The translations under genes and the position numbers were made by a program. From Burkholderia sp. USMB20 (GTDB taxonomy: Bacteria; Pseudomonadota; Gammaproteobacteria; Burkholderiales; Burkholderiaceae), in NCBI RefSeq assembly GCF_000949135.2, contig NZ_JTAN02000021.1:1-64000 (forward strand): a DNA stretch of 64,000 nt, in the 5' to 3' direction. The notes under the pieces are model-generated. The model ran no database searches and had not been told where the DNA came from. It worked only from the letters and a program-made list of their open reading frames with translations. Below, one piece after another: positions 1 to 8,548 of the stretch (its first letter is position 1; each line of letters begins with the position of its first letter).

Positions 1-1
1 G

Positions 2-667
2 TGCGACCGGATTCTCGTGCTGTCGTCGAACCCGGGCCGCGTGATCGCCGAGATCAAGGTGCCGTTCAAGCATCCGCGCAACCGGCTGGATCCGGATTTC
101 CGCAAGCTGGTCGACGACATCTACGCGAAGATGACGGCCCGTCAGACCGGCGAGGCGACGAAGAAGGGGCTCGAGCTCGGCAGCTGGATGCCGCGCGTGT
201 CGACCAACCTGATGGCCGGCCTGATCGAGACGCTCGCGATGGCACCGTACCACGGCCGCGCGGACATGCCGGAAATCGCGCGCACGCTGCATCTGGAAGT
301 GGACGAACTGTTTCCGATCGCCGAAGTGCTGCAGTACCTCGGCTTCGCCGACGTGCGCGAAGGCGACGTGTTCCTGACGCCGCCCGCGCGCGTGTTCGCG
401 GAGTTCGGCACGCAGGAGCGCAAGCTGATGTTCGCGGATCACCTGCTGAAGCACGTGCCGCTCGCCGCGCGGATCCGGAAGGTGCTGAACGAACGCCCGG
501 GGCATCGTGCGCCGCGCGTGCGTTTCGAGCAGGAGCTGGAGGATTTCCTGTCGGACGAGGCGGCCGAGGAAACGCTCGATGCGGTGATCGACTGGGGGCG
601 TTACGGCGAAGTCTTTTCGTACAACGACAAGACGGAAGTGTTCAGTCTCGAGGACGTGGAGAGCTGA
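2..667 (+). CDS. ABC transporter ATP-binding protein, C-terminal part (NitT/TauT type), 5' truncated
   Basis: The reading frame is open from the window edge and starts within CDRILVLSSNPGR, the end of the nucleotide-binding domain in nitrate/sulfonate/taurine-type importers. Walker A, Walker B and the signature motif lie outside the window. About 150 further residues match the AAA-associated C-terminal extension (ABC_transp_aux-like), a mostly helical domain found on a subset of these ATPases. The ATPase would power uptake of a small anion or organosulfur-type solute. The substrate cannot be told, because permease and binding protein are not in view. It is convergent with the RpiR gene. Confidence 0.8.
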   Translation, partial: CDRILVLSSNPGRVIAEIKVPFKHPRNRLDPDFRKLVDDIYAKMTARQTGEATKKGLELGSWMPRVSTNLMAGLIETLAMAPYHGRADMPEIARTLHLEVDELFPIAEVLQYLGFADVREGDVFLTPPARVFAEFGTQERKLMFADHLLKHVPLAARIRKVLNERPGHRAPRVRFEQELEDFLSDEAAEETLDAVIDWGRYGEVFSYNDKTEVFSLEDVES

Positions 668-694
668 CGTCCGCGCCCGAATGACGCGCGACCG

Positions 695-1573
695 TCATTC
701 GGGCAAATCCCGCTGATTCGCGTCCTGCTCGCTGCCGCCCGTACTGAGCCGCTCGATCTTTTCCATCCGCTGCCGCGCCAGCTCGGGAAGCCGGTTCGTC
801 ACGCCGATCACCAGTGCTTCGGCGAGCGCCAGCGCCGGCACGTTGGTCTGCAGCATCGCGAACGGGCGCCCCTGGATCCGCAGCACGATCTCGGCGAACG
901 CGCTGATCGGCGAGCGCCATTCGTCGGTGATCAGCAGCACCCGCGCGCCGAGCTGGTGCGCGGCCTGCGCGAACCGGATGCTGTCTTTCTGATAGCGGCG
1001 AAAATCGAAAATGACCAGCACGTCGCCGGGCCCCATGTCGGTCAGCGACACCGACGAGAGATTCAGGTTCGGCTCGACGTACTGCACATGCGGGCGCGCA
1101 TACGCGAGCGTGAACGAAAACAGCGACGCGAGCGGCGCGGTATAACGCCCGCCGCCGCAGAACACGCGGATTTCCGGATCGGCCAGCAGCGTCACCGCTT
1201 CGTCGAACGCCGCCGCGTCGAGTCCCTCGATCGTGGTGGCAAGCGATTGCGAGAGCCGCTGGAAGATCGCCGCATGGCTGTCGCGCATCCCTGATTCCGA
1301 GTGGAACGCGTCCATCCGCGCGAGCGGCGAATTCATCGCGGTATCGATCTCGTCGTGCAGCGCCTGCTGGAACGACGAGTAGTTCGGGAAGCCGATGCGC
1401 ACGACGAAGCGGAACACGGTCGGGTCGCTGACTTCGGCTTGCTTCGCGAAGCTCGCGATCGGCCCGAGCCCGAGGCTCGGATAGCGCTCCAGCAGCGCGT
1501 GCGCGACCTTCTGTTCCGACGGCGTGAAGCTATCCATCTGGGATAGCAGCAACGCCCTGATGCTTGTCCCCAT
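695..1573 (-). CDS. RpiR/MurR-family transcriptional regulator
   Basis: A 292-residue protein with an N-terminal RpiR helix-turn-helix (about residues 1-77: FTPSEQKVAHALLER, then EVSDPTVFRFV) and a C-terminal SIS sugar/phosphate-binding domain (about 120-260: VFCGGGRYTAPLA, then GDVLVIFDFRRY). A longer upstream frame exists, but the ATG at 1573 begins the conserved HTH (MGTSIRALL) and has a GGAG-type ribosome site. It is divergent from the gamma-glutamyltransferase gene across an AT-rich spacer containing an inverted repeat. Control of that gene and the downstream symporter is the natural inference. The effector is unknown; RpiR proteins usually sense phosphosugars, but some Burkholderia members sit beside amino-acid genes. 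Confidence 0.85.
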   Translation of the reverse strand: MGTSIRALLLSQMDSFTPSEQKVAHALLERYPSLGLGPIASFAKQAEVSDPTVFRFVVRIGFPNYSSFQQALHDEIDTAMNSPLARMDAFHSESGMRDSHAAIFQRLSQSLATTIEGLDAAAFDEAVTLLADPEIRVFCGGGRYTAPLASLFSFTLAYARPHVQYVEPNLNLSSVSLTDMGPGDVLVIFDFRRYQKDSIRFAQAAHQLGARVLLITDEWRSPISAFAEIVLRIQGRPFAMLQTNVPALALAEALVIGVTNRLPELARQRMEKIERLSTGGSEQDANQRDLPE

Positions 1574-1729
1574 CGGGCACTCCGGCTTGTTTTTATCTGA
1601 ATGAATGACAAATGGCAGGCATGCGTCTGCCGGCGACGCCGTGCATGTTAGCCGATCGCCGCGCCGCGGACCGTGTGAGGCCACAGATTAGAGGGGCGCA
1701 TCATTCGGGTCGTCAATCGGCTGATTATG

Positions 1730-1746
1730 TAATGTATTAAACATTA
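1730..1746. promoter_or_regulatory. Inverted repeat, candidate RpiR operator
   Basis: TAATGT-ATTAA-ACATTA is a perfect 6-bp inverted repeat in the AT-rich spacer between the divergent regulator and gamma-glutamyltransferase genes, about 55 bp upstream of the predicted ggt -35. Position and symmetry suggest an operator; binding by the adjacent RpiR protein is inference. Confidence 0.45.
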
Positions 1747-1799
1747 TCGATCGGAACCTTTCCATAAATTCATCGGGAATTCAGTAATTACCCTAGGTT

Positions 1800-1826
1800 T
1801 TGACATGAAAATGCCGATGCTATGAT
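1800..1826 (+). promoter_or_regulatory. Predicted sigma70 promoter of the gamma-glutamyltransferase gene
   Basis: TTGACA (1800-1805), a short 15-bp spacer and TATGAT (1821-1826) preceded by TG one base upstream (extended -10). The start would fall near 1833, giving a leader of about 110 nt. This promoter overlaps the earlier in-frame ATG at 1822 and so supports the start at 1942. Confidence 0.5.
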
Positions 1827-1941
1827 CGCGGCCTCGCCGGAATGTATGGTTTATTACATGCCGGATCAGCAGCGTCGTCCGGCCTTCCGAGTCGGTTGCG
1901 CATCCCGGTATGGCCCGGTCATTCGTCTGGAGGATTCCGTC

Positions 1942-3693
1942 ATGAGGCGGCTCGTCGTACTCACCCTGTTGTCGGCCATCAGCGCAGGCGCGCTCGCCGC
2001 TTCGGAACCCGCGGTGGAAGCGAAGAACGGCATGGTCGTGTCGTCGCAGCACTTCGCGTCGCAGATCGGCGTCGACATCCTCAAGGAAGGCGGCAACGCG
2101 GTGGACGCCGCCGTGGCGGTCGGCTACGCGCAAGCGGTGACCAATCCGTGCTGCGGCAACATCGGCGGCGGCGGCTTCATGACCCTGCACCTGGCCGACG
2201 GCCGCGACCGCTTCATCAACTTCCGCGAGACCGCGCCGGCCGCGGCGTCGGCGAACATGTATCTCGATGCGAACGGCAACGTCATTCCGGACGACAGCCT
2301 GTACGGCTATCGCGCGGTCGGCGTGCCGGGCACGGTCGCGGGCCTCGACCTCGCGCAGCGCAAGTACGGCAAGCTGACGCGCAGGCAGGTGATGGCGCCG
2401 GCGATCCGGCTTGCGCGCGACGGCTTCGTGCTGACACGCGGCGATACGGACATTCTCGACACGACGATCGAGCGCTTCAGGAAGGACCCGGAAGCCGCGC
2501 GCATCTTCCTGCGCCCGGGCGGCACGCCGCTGCAGCCGGGCGACCGCCTGGTGCAGAAGGACCTGGCACGCACGCTCGAGCGCATCGCGGAGCAGGGCCC
2601 CGACGCGTTCTATCACGGCGAGATTCCGAAGATCGTCGAAGCCGCGGCGAAGCGCGGCGGCGGGGTGATCACGGCGGCCGATTTCGCGTCGTATCGCGCG
2701 CAGGACATGGCGCCGCTGACCTGCACGTATCGCGGCTACGAGTTCGTGTCGGCGCCGCCGCCGAGCTCGGGCGGCGTGACGATGTGCGAGACGCTGAACG
2801 TGCTCGAAGGGTATGACCTGCGCAAATTCGGCTACCAGTCGGCATCGGTGGTCCACTACATGACCGAGGCGATGCGCCACGCGTACGAGGATCGCAACAC
2901 GCTGCTGGGCGACCCGAACTTCATCGACAATCCGGTCGCGAAGCTGACGAGCAAGCAGTATGCGGCCGAGATCCGCAAGCAGATCGGCGGCGACATGGCG
3001 ACGGCATCGATCGACGTGCAGCCGGGTGTCGGCGTGCACGAGAAGCCGGAGACGACCCACTACTCGATCATCGACCGCGACGGTAACGCGGTGTCGACCA
3101 CGTACACCGTCAACGGCCGCTTCGGCGCCGTGGTGATCGCGCCGGGCACGGGCTTCTTCCTGAACGACGAGATGGACGACTTCACGGTCAAGGTCGGCGC
3201 GCAGAACCTGTTCGGCCTCGTGCAGGGCACGCGCAACTCGATCGCACCGGGCAAGCGCCCGCTGTCGTCGATGGCGCCGACGATCGTGAAGAAGGACGGC
3301 AAGGTGTTCATGGTGGTCGGCTCGCCGGGCGGCTCGCGCATCATCACGATCACGCTGCAGACCGTGCTGAACGTGATCGACTACGGGATGACGCCGCAGG
3401 ATGCGGTCGGTGCGCCGCGCATCCATCATCAATGGCTGCCGGATCAGGTCTATTACGAGACCCGCGGCCTGTCGCCCGACACGCTCGCGATCCTGCGCAA
3501 CATGGGCTACAAGATGGTCGAGCAGACGCCGTGGGGCGCCGCCGAGCTGATCATGGTCGGCCTGCCCGGCACCGAGGCGGTGAGCCATCAGAGTTCCGGC
3601 AACGATTCGTCGGTGTCGGGCAACGTGCGCGTCGGCTACATCTACGGCGTCAACGATCCGCGCCGCCCGGCCGGTTCGGCAATCGGCTACTGA
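1942..3693 (+). CDS. ggt: Gamma-glutamyltransferase (glutathione hydrolase), periplasmic
   Basis: A 583-residue Ntn-hydrolase proenzyme that cleaves or transfers the gamma-glutamyl group of glutathione and related peptides. The ATG at 1942 follows a strong GGAGGA site and opens a signal peptide (MRRLVVLTLLSAISAGALAA). The autoprocessing/catalytic threonine is T371 in E-T-T-H-Y-S, as in E. coli Ggt. The motifs GNIGGGGFMTLH, PLSSMAPT and GSPGGSRII (gamma-glutamyl and oxyanion pocket) are present. The large/small subunit split and length are normal. It is followed after about 230 bp by a dicarboxylate/amino-acid symporter, which suggests periplasmic release of glutamate and then uptake. Confidence 0.93.
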   Translation: MRRLVVLTLLSAISAGALAASEPAVEAKNGMVVSSQHFASQIGVDILKEGGNAVDAAVAVGYAQAVTNPCCGNIGGGGFMTLHLADGRDRFINFRETAPAAASANMYLDANGNVIPDDSLYGYRAVGVPGTVAGLDLAQRKYGKLTRRQVMAPAIRLARDGFVLTRGDTDILDTTIERFRKDPEAARIFLRPGGTPLQPGDRLVQKDLARTLERIAEQGPDAFYHGEIPKIVEAAAKRGGGVITAADFASYRAQDMAPLTCTYRGYEFVSAPPPSSGGVTMCETLNVLEGYDLRKFGYQSASVVHYMTEAMRHAYEDRNTLLGDPNFIDNPVAKLTSKQYAAEIRKQIGGDMATASIDVQPGVGVHEKPETTHYSIIDRDGNAVSTTYTVNGRFGAVVIAPGTGFFLNDEMDDFTVKVGAQNLFGLVQGTRNSIAPGKRPLSSMAPTIVKKDGKVFMVVGSPGGSRIITITLQTVLNVIDYGMTPQDAVGAPRIHHQWLPDQVYYETRGLSPDTLAILRNMGYKMVEQTPWGAAELIMVGLPGTEAVSHQSSGNDSSVSGNVRVGYIYGVNDPRRPAGSAIGY

Positions 3694-3700
3694 CCTGAGC

Positions 3701-3720
3701 TGATTTGATTTGATCTGATT
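3701..3720 (+). repeat. Short tandem repeat, four TGATY pentamers
   Basis: TGATT-TGATT-TGATC-TGATT directly after the gamma-glutamyltransferase stop codon. The array is short and non-coding. No function is evident. Confidence 0.6.
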
Positions 3721-3920
3721 GCACCAGGCTGAACGGTTGCCCCGGCGTTCGCCATCGCGCGAGTGCCGGGGCAGCGACAGCGCGTCCGTTCGCGGACGTC
3801 CGCAGTATCGGGCGGGGCGGGTGCCCGGAATGCCGGGCCCGACCGACCCGCAATGCGCGCCGTGGCACGGCACTGACGCGCGCATTTTTTTCATTCCTGC
3901 TCCGTGCGTCGAGTTCCGTT

Positions 3921-5249
3921 ATGAACAAACGAATGTCTGCGGCAGTCTGGATCCTGCTCGCGATGGCGGCCGGCATCTTCATCGGCTACATGATCTATAC
4001 GCAGTTTCCGGACAAGCAGTCCGCGACCGAGATCGCCGGCTACATCTCCCTCGTGTCCGACGTGTTCCTGCGGTTGATCAAGATGGTGATCGGCCCGCTG
4101 GTGTTCTCGACGCTCGTCGTCGGCATCGCGCACATGGGCGACGCTTCGTCGGTGGGACGCGTGTTCGTGAAGGCGTTCGGCTGGTTCGTCACCGCGTCGC
4201 TGATCTCGCTGCTGCTCGGGCTGCTGATGGCGAACCTGCTGCGCCCGGGCGAGAACCTCGGCCTGCCGCTGCCGGATATCGGCGCATCCGCGCATCTCGC
4301 GACCTCCAAGTTCACGCTGAAGGATTTCGTCAGCCACATGGTGCCGAAGTCGATCGCCGAGGCGATGGCGAACAACGAGATCCTGCAGATCGTCGTGTTC
4401 TCGATGTTCTTCGGCGTCGCGCTGTCGGCGCTCGGCGAGCGCGGCAAGATCCTCGTCGCCGCGATCGACCAGCTGGCGCACGTGATGCTGAAGATCACCG
4501 GCTACGTGATGAAGCTCGCGCCGCTCGCGGTGCTGGCGGCGATGGCCGCGACCGTTGCGGTCAACGGGCTGTCGGTGTTGTTGAAGTTCGCGGTGTTCAT
4601 GGGCGACTTCTACGTGAGCCTGTTCCTGCTGTGGAGCACGCTCGTGATCGCCGGCCTGCTGTTCCTCGGGCCGCGCGTGTTCAAGCTGCTGGTGCTGATC
4701 AAGGAAGCGTTCATGCTGTCGTTCGCGACGGCGAGCTCCGAAGCCGCGTATCCGAAGATCCTCGACGCGCTCGACCGCTTCGGCGTGAAGCGCAAGATCT
4801 CGAGCTTCGTGATGCCGATGGGTTATTCGTTCAACCTCGACGGCTCGATGATGTACTGCACGTTCGCGTCGCTGTTCATCGCGCAGGCGTACAACATTCA
4901 CCTGTCGCTCGGCACGCAGGTCACGATGCTGCTGGTCCTGATGCTGACGTCGAAGGGGATGGCCGGCGTGCCGCGCGCATCGCTCGTCGTGATCGCGGCG
5001 ACACTGCACCAGTTCGACATCCCGGAAGCGGGGCTGCTGCTGATTCTCGGCGTCGACACGTTCCTCGACATGGGGCGCTCGGCCACCAATGCGGTCGGCA
5101 ATTCGATCGCGAGCGCGGTGGTCGCGAAGTGGGAGGGCGAGCTGATGTCGGAGTCCGAAGCACAAGCGCATGCCGCGCATCTCGACGCGGAACTGGAACG
5201 GCAGAACCGCGATCCGGCCTATGGTGCCGGTCAGGCGACGTCAGTTTAA
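3921..5249 (+). CDS. Dicarboxylate/amino acid:cation symporter (DAACS, GltP/DctA-like)
   Basis: A 442-residue polytopic inner-membrane protein of the glutamate/aspartate and C4-dicarboxylate symporter family. Family signatures are visible: LIKMVIGPLVFSTLVVGI near residue 50, the serine-rich re-entrant loop (SFATASSEAAYPKIL), MPMGYSFNLDGSMMY in TM7, and a late DTFLDMGRSATNAVGNS equivalent to the substrate-binding DxxRT/N segment. Because it follows the periplasmic gamma-glutamyltransferase, glutamate is a plausible substrate, but C4-dicarboxylates are equally possible. The stop codon shares bases with the stop of the convergent DUF3331 gene. Confidence 0.88.
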   Translation: MNKRMSAAVWILLAMAAGIFIGYMIYTQFPDKQSATEIAGYISLVSDVFLRLIKMVIGPLVFSTLVVGIAHMGDASSVGRVFVKAFGWFVTASLISLLLGLLMANLLRPGENLGLPLPDIGASAHLATSKFTLKDFVSHMVPKSIAEAMANNEILQIVVFSMFFGVALSALGERGKILVAAIDQLAHVMLKITGYVMKLAPLAVLAAMAATVAVNGLSVLLKFAVFMGDFYVSLFLLWSTLVIAGLLFLGPRVFKLLVLIKEAFMLSFATASSEAAYPKILDALDRFGVKRKISSFVMPMGYSFNLDGSMMYCTFASLFIAQAYNIHLSLGTQVTMLLVLMLTSKGMAGVPRASLVVIAATLHQFDIPEAGLLLILGVDTFLDMGRSATNAVGNSIASAVVAKWEGELMSESEAQAHAAHLDAELERQNRDPAYGAGQATSV

Positions 5250-5635
5250 GCGGCACACGCCTCGTCGATGCACGCCGCCAGCACCATCGCGGCGGCGTTG
5301 CCCGGCGCCGAGCCGAGCAGTTGCGGCGCGTAGACGCTGTCGCCGCGCGCGATCGGCCGCCCCGACAGCGCGCAGACGCCGCGCTTGCGCGTCGTGAACA
5401 ACCGCCACTTCTGGTAGCCGTAATGGCCGGTGCACGCGTCGCACCACGAAATCATCACGGTGTCGGCCGTGGGCCGCTCGAGCACGCTGATCGACGGCTG
5501 GCTCGTCGCATCCCACGACGGCAGGCGATCGCGCGTGATGCTGCGCCGTCGCGGGGCCGCCCATGAAACGGACGGCATGTCGAAGCTGCCGATCGCGGCG
5601 ACGGTCCTGAGCCAGGCAACTGCACTGTTGCTCAT
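5246..5635 (-). CDS. DUF3331 domain-containing protein
   Basis: A 129-residue soluble protein of a family I know mainly from Burkholderia and relatives, of unknown function. Diagnostic segments are SISVLERP, ISWCDACTGHYGYQKWR and CALSGRPIARGDSVYAP. The paired cysteines (WCDAC and later GVCALSG) could bind a metal, which is inference. The ATG at 5635 follows a GAGGAAAG ribosome site. It lies 44 bp downstream of the NADH dehydrogenase stop on the same strand and may be cotranscribed with it. Its stop (TAA) overlaps the convergent symporter's stop. Confidence 0.8.
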   Translation of the reverse strand: MSNSAVAWLRTVAAIGSFDMPSVSWAAPRRRSITRDRLPSWDATSQPSISVLERPTADTVMISWCDACTGHYGYQKWRLFTTRKRGVCALSGRPIARGDSVYAPQLLGSAPGNAAAMVLAACIDEACAA

Positions 5636-5679
5636 CTTTGCTTTCCTCGAAACGTTGGGCGACGCCGCGAAACGCGGCG

Positions 5680-6981
5680 TCACGACAGGCGGATGCGCGG
5701 CTGCACGCAGCCGTTGATCCGTTCGGCGAGCCACAGCAGCGTCGCCTTGGAGAATCCGTGCAGCGCCTGCTGGTGGCGCCGGTACAGCATCAGGTGGCTG
5801 AATTGCGCGAAACGCCCCTGGATGAAGCCGCCGCGGAAGAACCCGAATTGGCCGAGCGTGCCGAACGCGTCGTAGTCGCTGATCGACACGAGCGCGCCGA
5901 AATCGTGGAACGCGAACGGCGGCAGCGGCTTGCCGTCGAGCCAGGCGGGCAGGTGCTTCGCGAGATGTTCGGCCTGCTGGGTCGCCACCTGCGCGGTGGG
6001 CGGCAGCGGCCGTTCGTGGCCGTCGGGCTGCAGGCTCGCGCAATCGCCGATCGCGAACACGTGCTCGTCGGCCGTGGCCTGCAGCGTGGGCCCGACCAGG
6101 ATCTGGTTCGCGCGGTTCGTGTCGAGCCCGCCGAGTGCCTGCATGAAATCGGGCGCCTTCACACCCGCCGCCCACACCATCAGATCCGCTTCGGCGAACG
6201 AACCGTCGCCGTAGTGGAAGCCGTTCGCATCGGCCGCCGTCACGCGCGTGGACGTCAGCACGTGAAAGCCGATCTGCTCGAGCCGTCGCTGCGCCGACGC
6301 GGAAATCCGCGGCGGAAATGCGGCGAGGATGCGCGGGCCGCTTTCGAGCAGCGTGAGCCGCAGCCGCTCGCGCACCGTCGCGTCGCCATACGCCTGCGCC
6401 ACTTCCAGCAGCCGGCTTAGTTCCGCCGCCAGCTCCACGCCCGTCGCGCCCGCGCCGACGATCGCGACGCGAAACGGTTCGTCGCGCGCGATGCTGCGGA
6501 ACACGCGCATCCGCAGCGCTTCGTTGAAGGTTTCGGCCTGCCGCTGGCTGTCGATGAAGAAGCAGTGCTCGCGCACGCCCGGCACGCCGAAATCGTTGGC
6601 CTGGCTGCCGAGCGCGAGGATCAGCACGTCGTATTCGAGTTCGCGCGCGTCGATCACGCGTTCGCCGTCCTGCGAGCGAATCTCGCCGAGCTGCACGCGA
6701 CGGCGCGCGCGATCGAGCCCCGTCAATTCGCCGGGCTGGTACGTGTAGCCGTGATCGCGCGCATGGGCGAGAAAGATCACCTGCTGTTGCTGCACGTCGC
6801 GCGTACCGGCCGCGATCGTGTGCAGCATCGGCTTCCAGACATGGGTCGGGCTGCGGTCGACCACGGTGACCTGGGCGCGCCCGGTGCGGCCGGTGCGGCC
6901 GAGACGTTCGCCGAGGCGGGTTGCGAGCTGCAATCCGGCGATGCCGCCACCGACGATCACGATGCGAGTAGGGGTTGTCAT
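5680..6981 (-). CDS. ndh: Type II NADH dehydrogenase / NAD(P)-FAD oxidoreductase
   Basis: A 433-residue two-dinucleotide-binding-domain flavoprotein. An N-terminal FAD Rossmann motif (VIVGGGIAGLQLA, residues about 8-20) and an NADH motif (VAIVGAGATGVELAAELSR, near 175) are followed by AIGDCASL, which contacts FAD, and an amphipathic C-terminus (FRGGFIQGRFAQFSHLMLYRRHQ) typical of NDH-2 membrane attachment. NDH-2 passes electrons from NADH to quinone without pumping protons. The gene is divergent from a TetR regulator, with a 14-bp palindrome just upstream of its start, so repression by that TetR is likely. Confidence 0.88.
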   Translation of the reverse strand: MTTPTRIVIVGGGIAGLQLATRLGERLGRTGRTGRAQVTVVDRSPTHVWKPMLHTIAAGTRDVQQQQVIFLAHARDHGYTYQPGELTGLDRARRRVQLGEIRSQDGERVIDARELEYDVLILALGSQANDFGVPGVREHCFFIDSQRQAETFNEALRMRVFRSIARDEPFRVAIVGAGATGVELAAELSRLLEVAQAYGDATVRERLRLTLLESGPRILAAFPPRISASAQRRLEQIGFHVLTSTRVTAADANGFHYGDGSFAEADLMVWAAGVKAPDFMQALGGLDTNRANQILVGPTLQATADEHVFAIGDCASLQPDGHERPLPPTAQVATQQAEHLAKHLPAWLDGKPLPPFAFHDFGALVSISDYDAFGTLGQFGFFRGGFIQGRFAQFSHLMLYRRHQQALHGFSKATLLWLAERINGCVQPRIRLS

Positions 6982-6988
6982 GAATAAA

Positions 6989-7002
6989 TCATCACGTGAT
7001 GA
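6989..7002. promoter_or_regulatory. 14-bp perfect palindrome, candidate TetR operator
   Basis: TCATCACGTGATGA lies 8-21 bp upstream of the ndh start codon and 126 bp upstream of the divergent tetR gene. TetR-family operators are usually palindromes of this size in the shared spacer. Binding is inferred. Confidence 0.55.
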
Positions 7003-7127
7003 ATAAGGTATGATCCTAGCGCTTCCCGGCTTCGCGTGTCAACGGAGCGGGCAGGCAACCCGGTTCCGCGGACGCGAACCGGGGCCCGGACACGGGCATT
7101 CGATTCATTCAACGGGAGCAGGAAAAC

Positions 7128-7781
7128 GTGGCTGAAGTCACTGAGCGCGCGCCGTCGAAGCGGCGTACGCGCGGGCGGCCGCTGGCGGAGGCGTCCGTCG
7201 GACCGGACGTGATATTGCGGGCCGCGCGCCGCACGTTCGCGAAGCGCGGCTACGACGCGACGAGCGTGCGCGAGGTCGCGCGCGAGCTGGGCATCGACGC
7301 GGCGCTGATCGCCCATCATTTCGGCACGAAGGAGACGTTGTGGCTGGCTGTCGTCGAGCAGATCGTCGACCTGGCCGAGCCGCTGTTCGACGCGTTGCGC
7401 GCGCTGCGCACGTCGTCACTGCCGCATCGCGAGCGCGTGCGGCGCGCGATCGAGCTGTGCGTCGATCACGAGTTCGCGGAGCCGGACATCGGCATGTTCT
7501 TCTCGACGGCAGCGACCGAGGAGGGCGGGCGGCTCGACTGCCTGCAGCAGCGGATCGTGCGCCCGTATCACGACGCGATGTTTCCGCTGCTGGCCGACGC
7601 GGTCGAGGCCGGCGAGATCCGCCCGGTCGATCCGAACGTGCTGTTCTTCATGATCGCGAGCGCGGTCGGCACGACGGTGTCGTACAGCCACATGATGCTG
7701 GAGTTCACGTCGCTGCCCACGCGGCAGGAGGCGTTCCGGCAGGCCGTGCTCGACGTCGCGCTCGGCATCCTGAGCGTCTGA
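7128..7781 (+). CDS. TetR/AcrR-family transcriptional regulator
   Basis: A 217-residue regulator with an N-terminal TetR HTH (about residues 25-75: ILRAARRTFAKRGYDATSVREV, then ALIAHHFGTKETLW) and an all-helical ligand-binding C-terminus. The start is a GTG preceded by GGGAGCAGG. It opens with a basic tail (KRRTRGRP) common in this family. It is divergent from the NDH-2 gene and separated from it by a perfect palindrome, so it probably controls ndh and itself. The ligand is not predictable from sequence. Confidence 0.88.
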   Translation: MAEVTERAPSKRRTRGRPLAEASVGPDVILRAARRTFAKRGYDATSVREVARELGIDAALIAHHFGTKETLWLAVVEQIVDLAEPLFDALRALRTSSLPHRERVRRAIELCVDHEFAEPDIGMFFSTAATEEGGRLDCLQQRIVRPYHDAMFPLLADAVEAGEIRPVDPNVLFFMIASAVGTTVSYSHMMLEFTSLPTRQEAFRQAVLDVALGILSV

Positions 7782-7992
7782 GCGCCGCGCGCGACGCGAA
7801 GCCGTCCGGCGCGCCGGCGCGATTGACCTTACGCCGGGCAGGGCCCGGACTGCCATTGCTACCAACCGTCAACGTTTGGGCAGACTGGCGCCCTCGCGGG
7901 CACGGCGATCGCGGTGAGCGGCGGGGCGGGCGAGTCGGGTGACGCGGGACGCCGGCGCGGCATCGTGCATCGTGCCGGCCGCCGCGCATGCG

Positions 7993-8469
7993 TCAGTCGA
8001 GATCGGGCGGCGTGTCACCGAGCCAGCGCCGTGCGCCCGGCCCGTTGCGTCCCGCGCGGTCCTCGGGGTTGGTCAGCTTGCAGCGCTTCAGCGACAGGCA
8101 GCCGCAACCAATGCACTCGTCGAGATTGATGTAGAGCCGCTGCAGTTCCTCGATCCGGTTCGCGACGCGCTGTTTCCAGCCGCGCGACAGCCGCTGCCAG
8201 TCCTTGTTGGTCGGCGCGGTGTCTTCCGGCAGGCTCACGAGCTGTTCGGCGATCTCGTCGAGCGAATAGCCGATCTTCTGCGCGAACACGATGAACGCGA
8301 TCAGCCGCAGCACCGCGCGCGAATAGTGGCGATGGCTCGAGCCGTTGCGGTGCGACTTGATGAGCCCGCGTGTCTCGTAGAAACGCAGCGTCGATGCCGG
8401 CACGCCGCTGCGCGCGGCCACTTCGCGGATCGACATCAGCGGCCATTGCGGGATTTCGTCGATACCCAT
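7993..8469 (-). CDS. soxR: Redox-sensitive transcriptional activator SoxR
   Basis: A 158-residue MerR-family protein. The winged-helix domain (SIREVAARSGVPASTLRFYE, residues about 13-32) is followed by a dimerisation helix and the diagnostic [2Fe-2S] ligand set CX2CXCX5C (C119, C122, C124, C130). Oxidation of this cluster switches SoxR to an activator. The ATG at 8469 has a GGAGGGC ribosome site; the longer frame starts in the promoter and is unlikely. No soxS is nearby. As in other non-enteric bacteria, SoxR seems to control an efflux pump directly, here the divergent RND operon. Confidence 0.93.
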   Translation of the reverse strand: MGIDEIPQWPLMSIREVAARSGVPASTLRFYETRGLIKSHRNGSSHRHYSRAVLRLIAFIVFAQKIGYSLDEIAEQLVSLPEDTAPTNKDWQRLSRGWKQRVANRIEELQRLYINLDECIGCGCLSLKRCKLTNPEDRAGRNGPGARRWLGDTPPDLD

Positions 8470-8487
8470 GACGCCCTCCGGGAAAGC

Positions 8488-8518
8488 TTGACTTGAAGTT
8501 AACTTCAACTTTTATGCT
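8488..8518 (+). promoter_or_regulatory. SoxR-type promoter of the RND efflux operon
   Basis: -35 TTGACT (8488-8493) and -10 TATGCT (8513-8518) are separated by 19 bp, the overlong spacer of MerR-family promoters. A perfect 16-bp dyad, TTGAAGTTAACTTCAA (8493-8508), lies in the spacer. Its AAGTTAACTT core matches the soxS SoxR box as I know it. The dyad is also 24 bp upstream of the soxR start, so autoregulation is possible. Confidence 0.8.
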
Positions 8519-8548
8519 ACGCGGCAGTTTAACCCGTCGCGAGGCATC

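Noticed and set aside
1744-3894. A 716-codon frame opposite the gamma-glutamyltransferase
   Set aside because: It is antisense to a gene with all catalytic motifs, and the product is arginine/histidine-rich without any domain.
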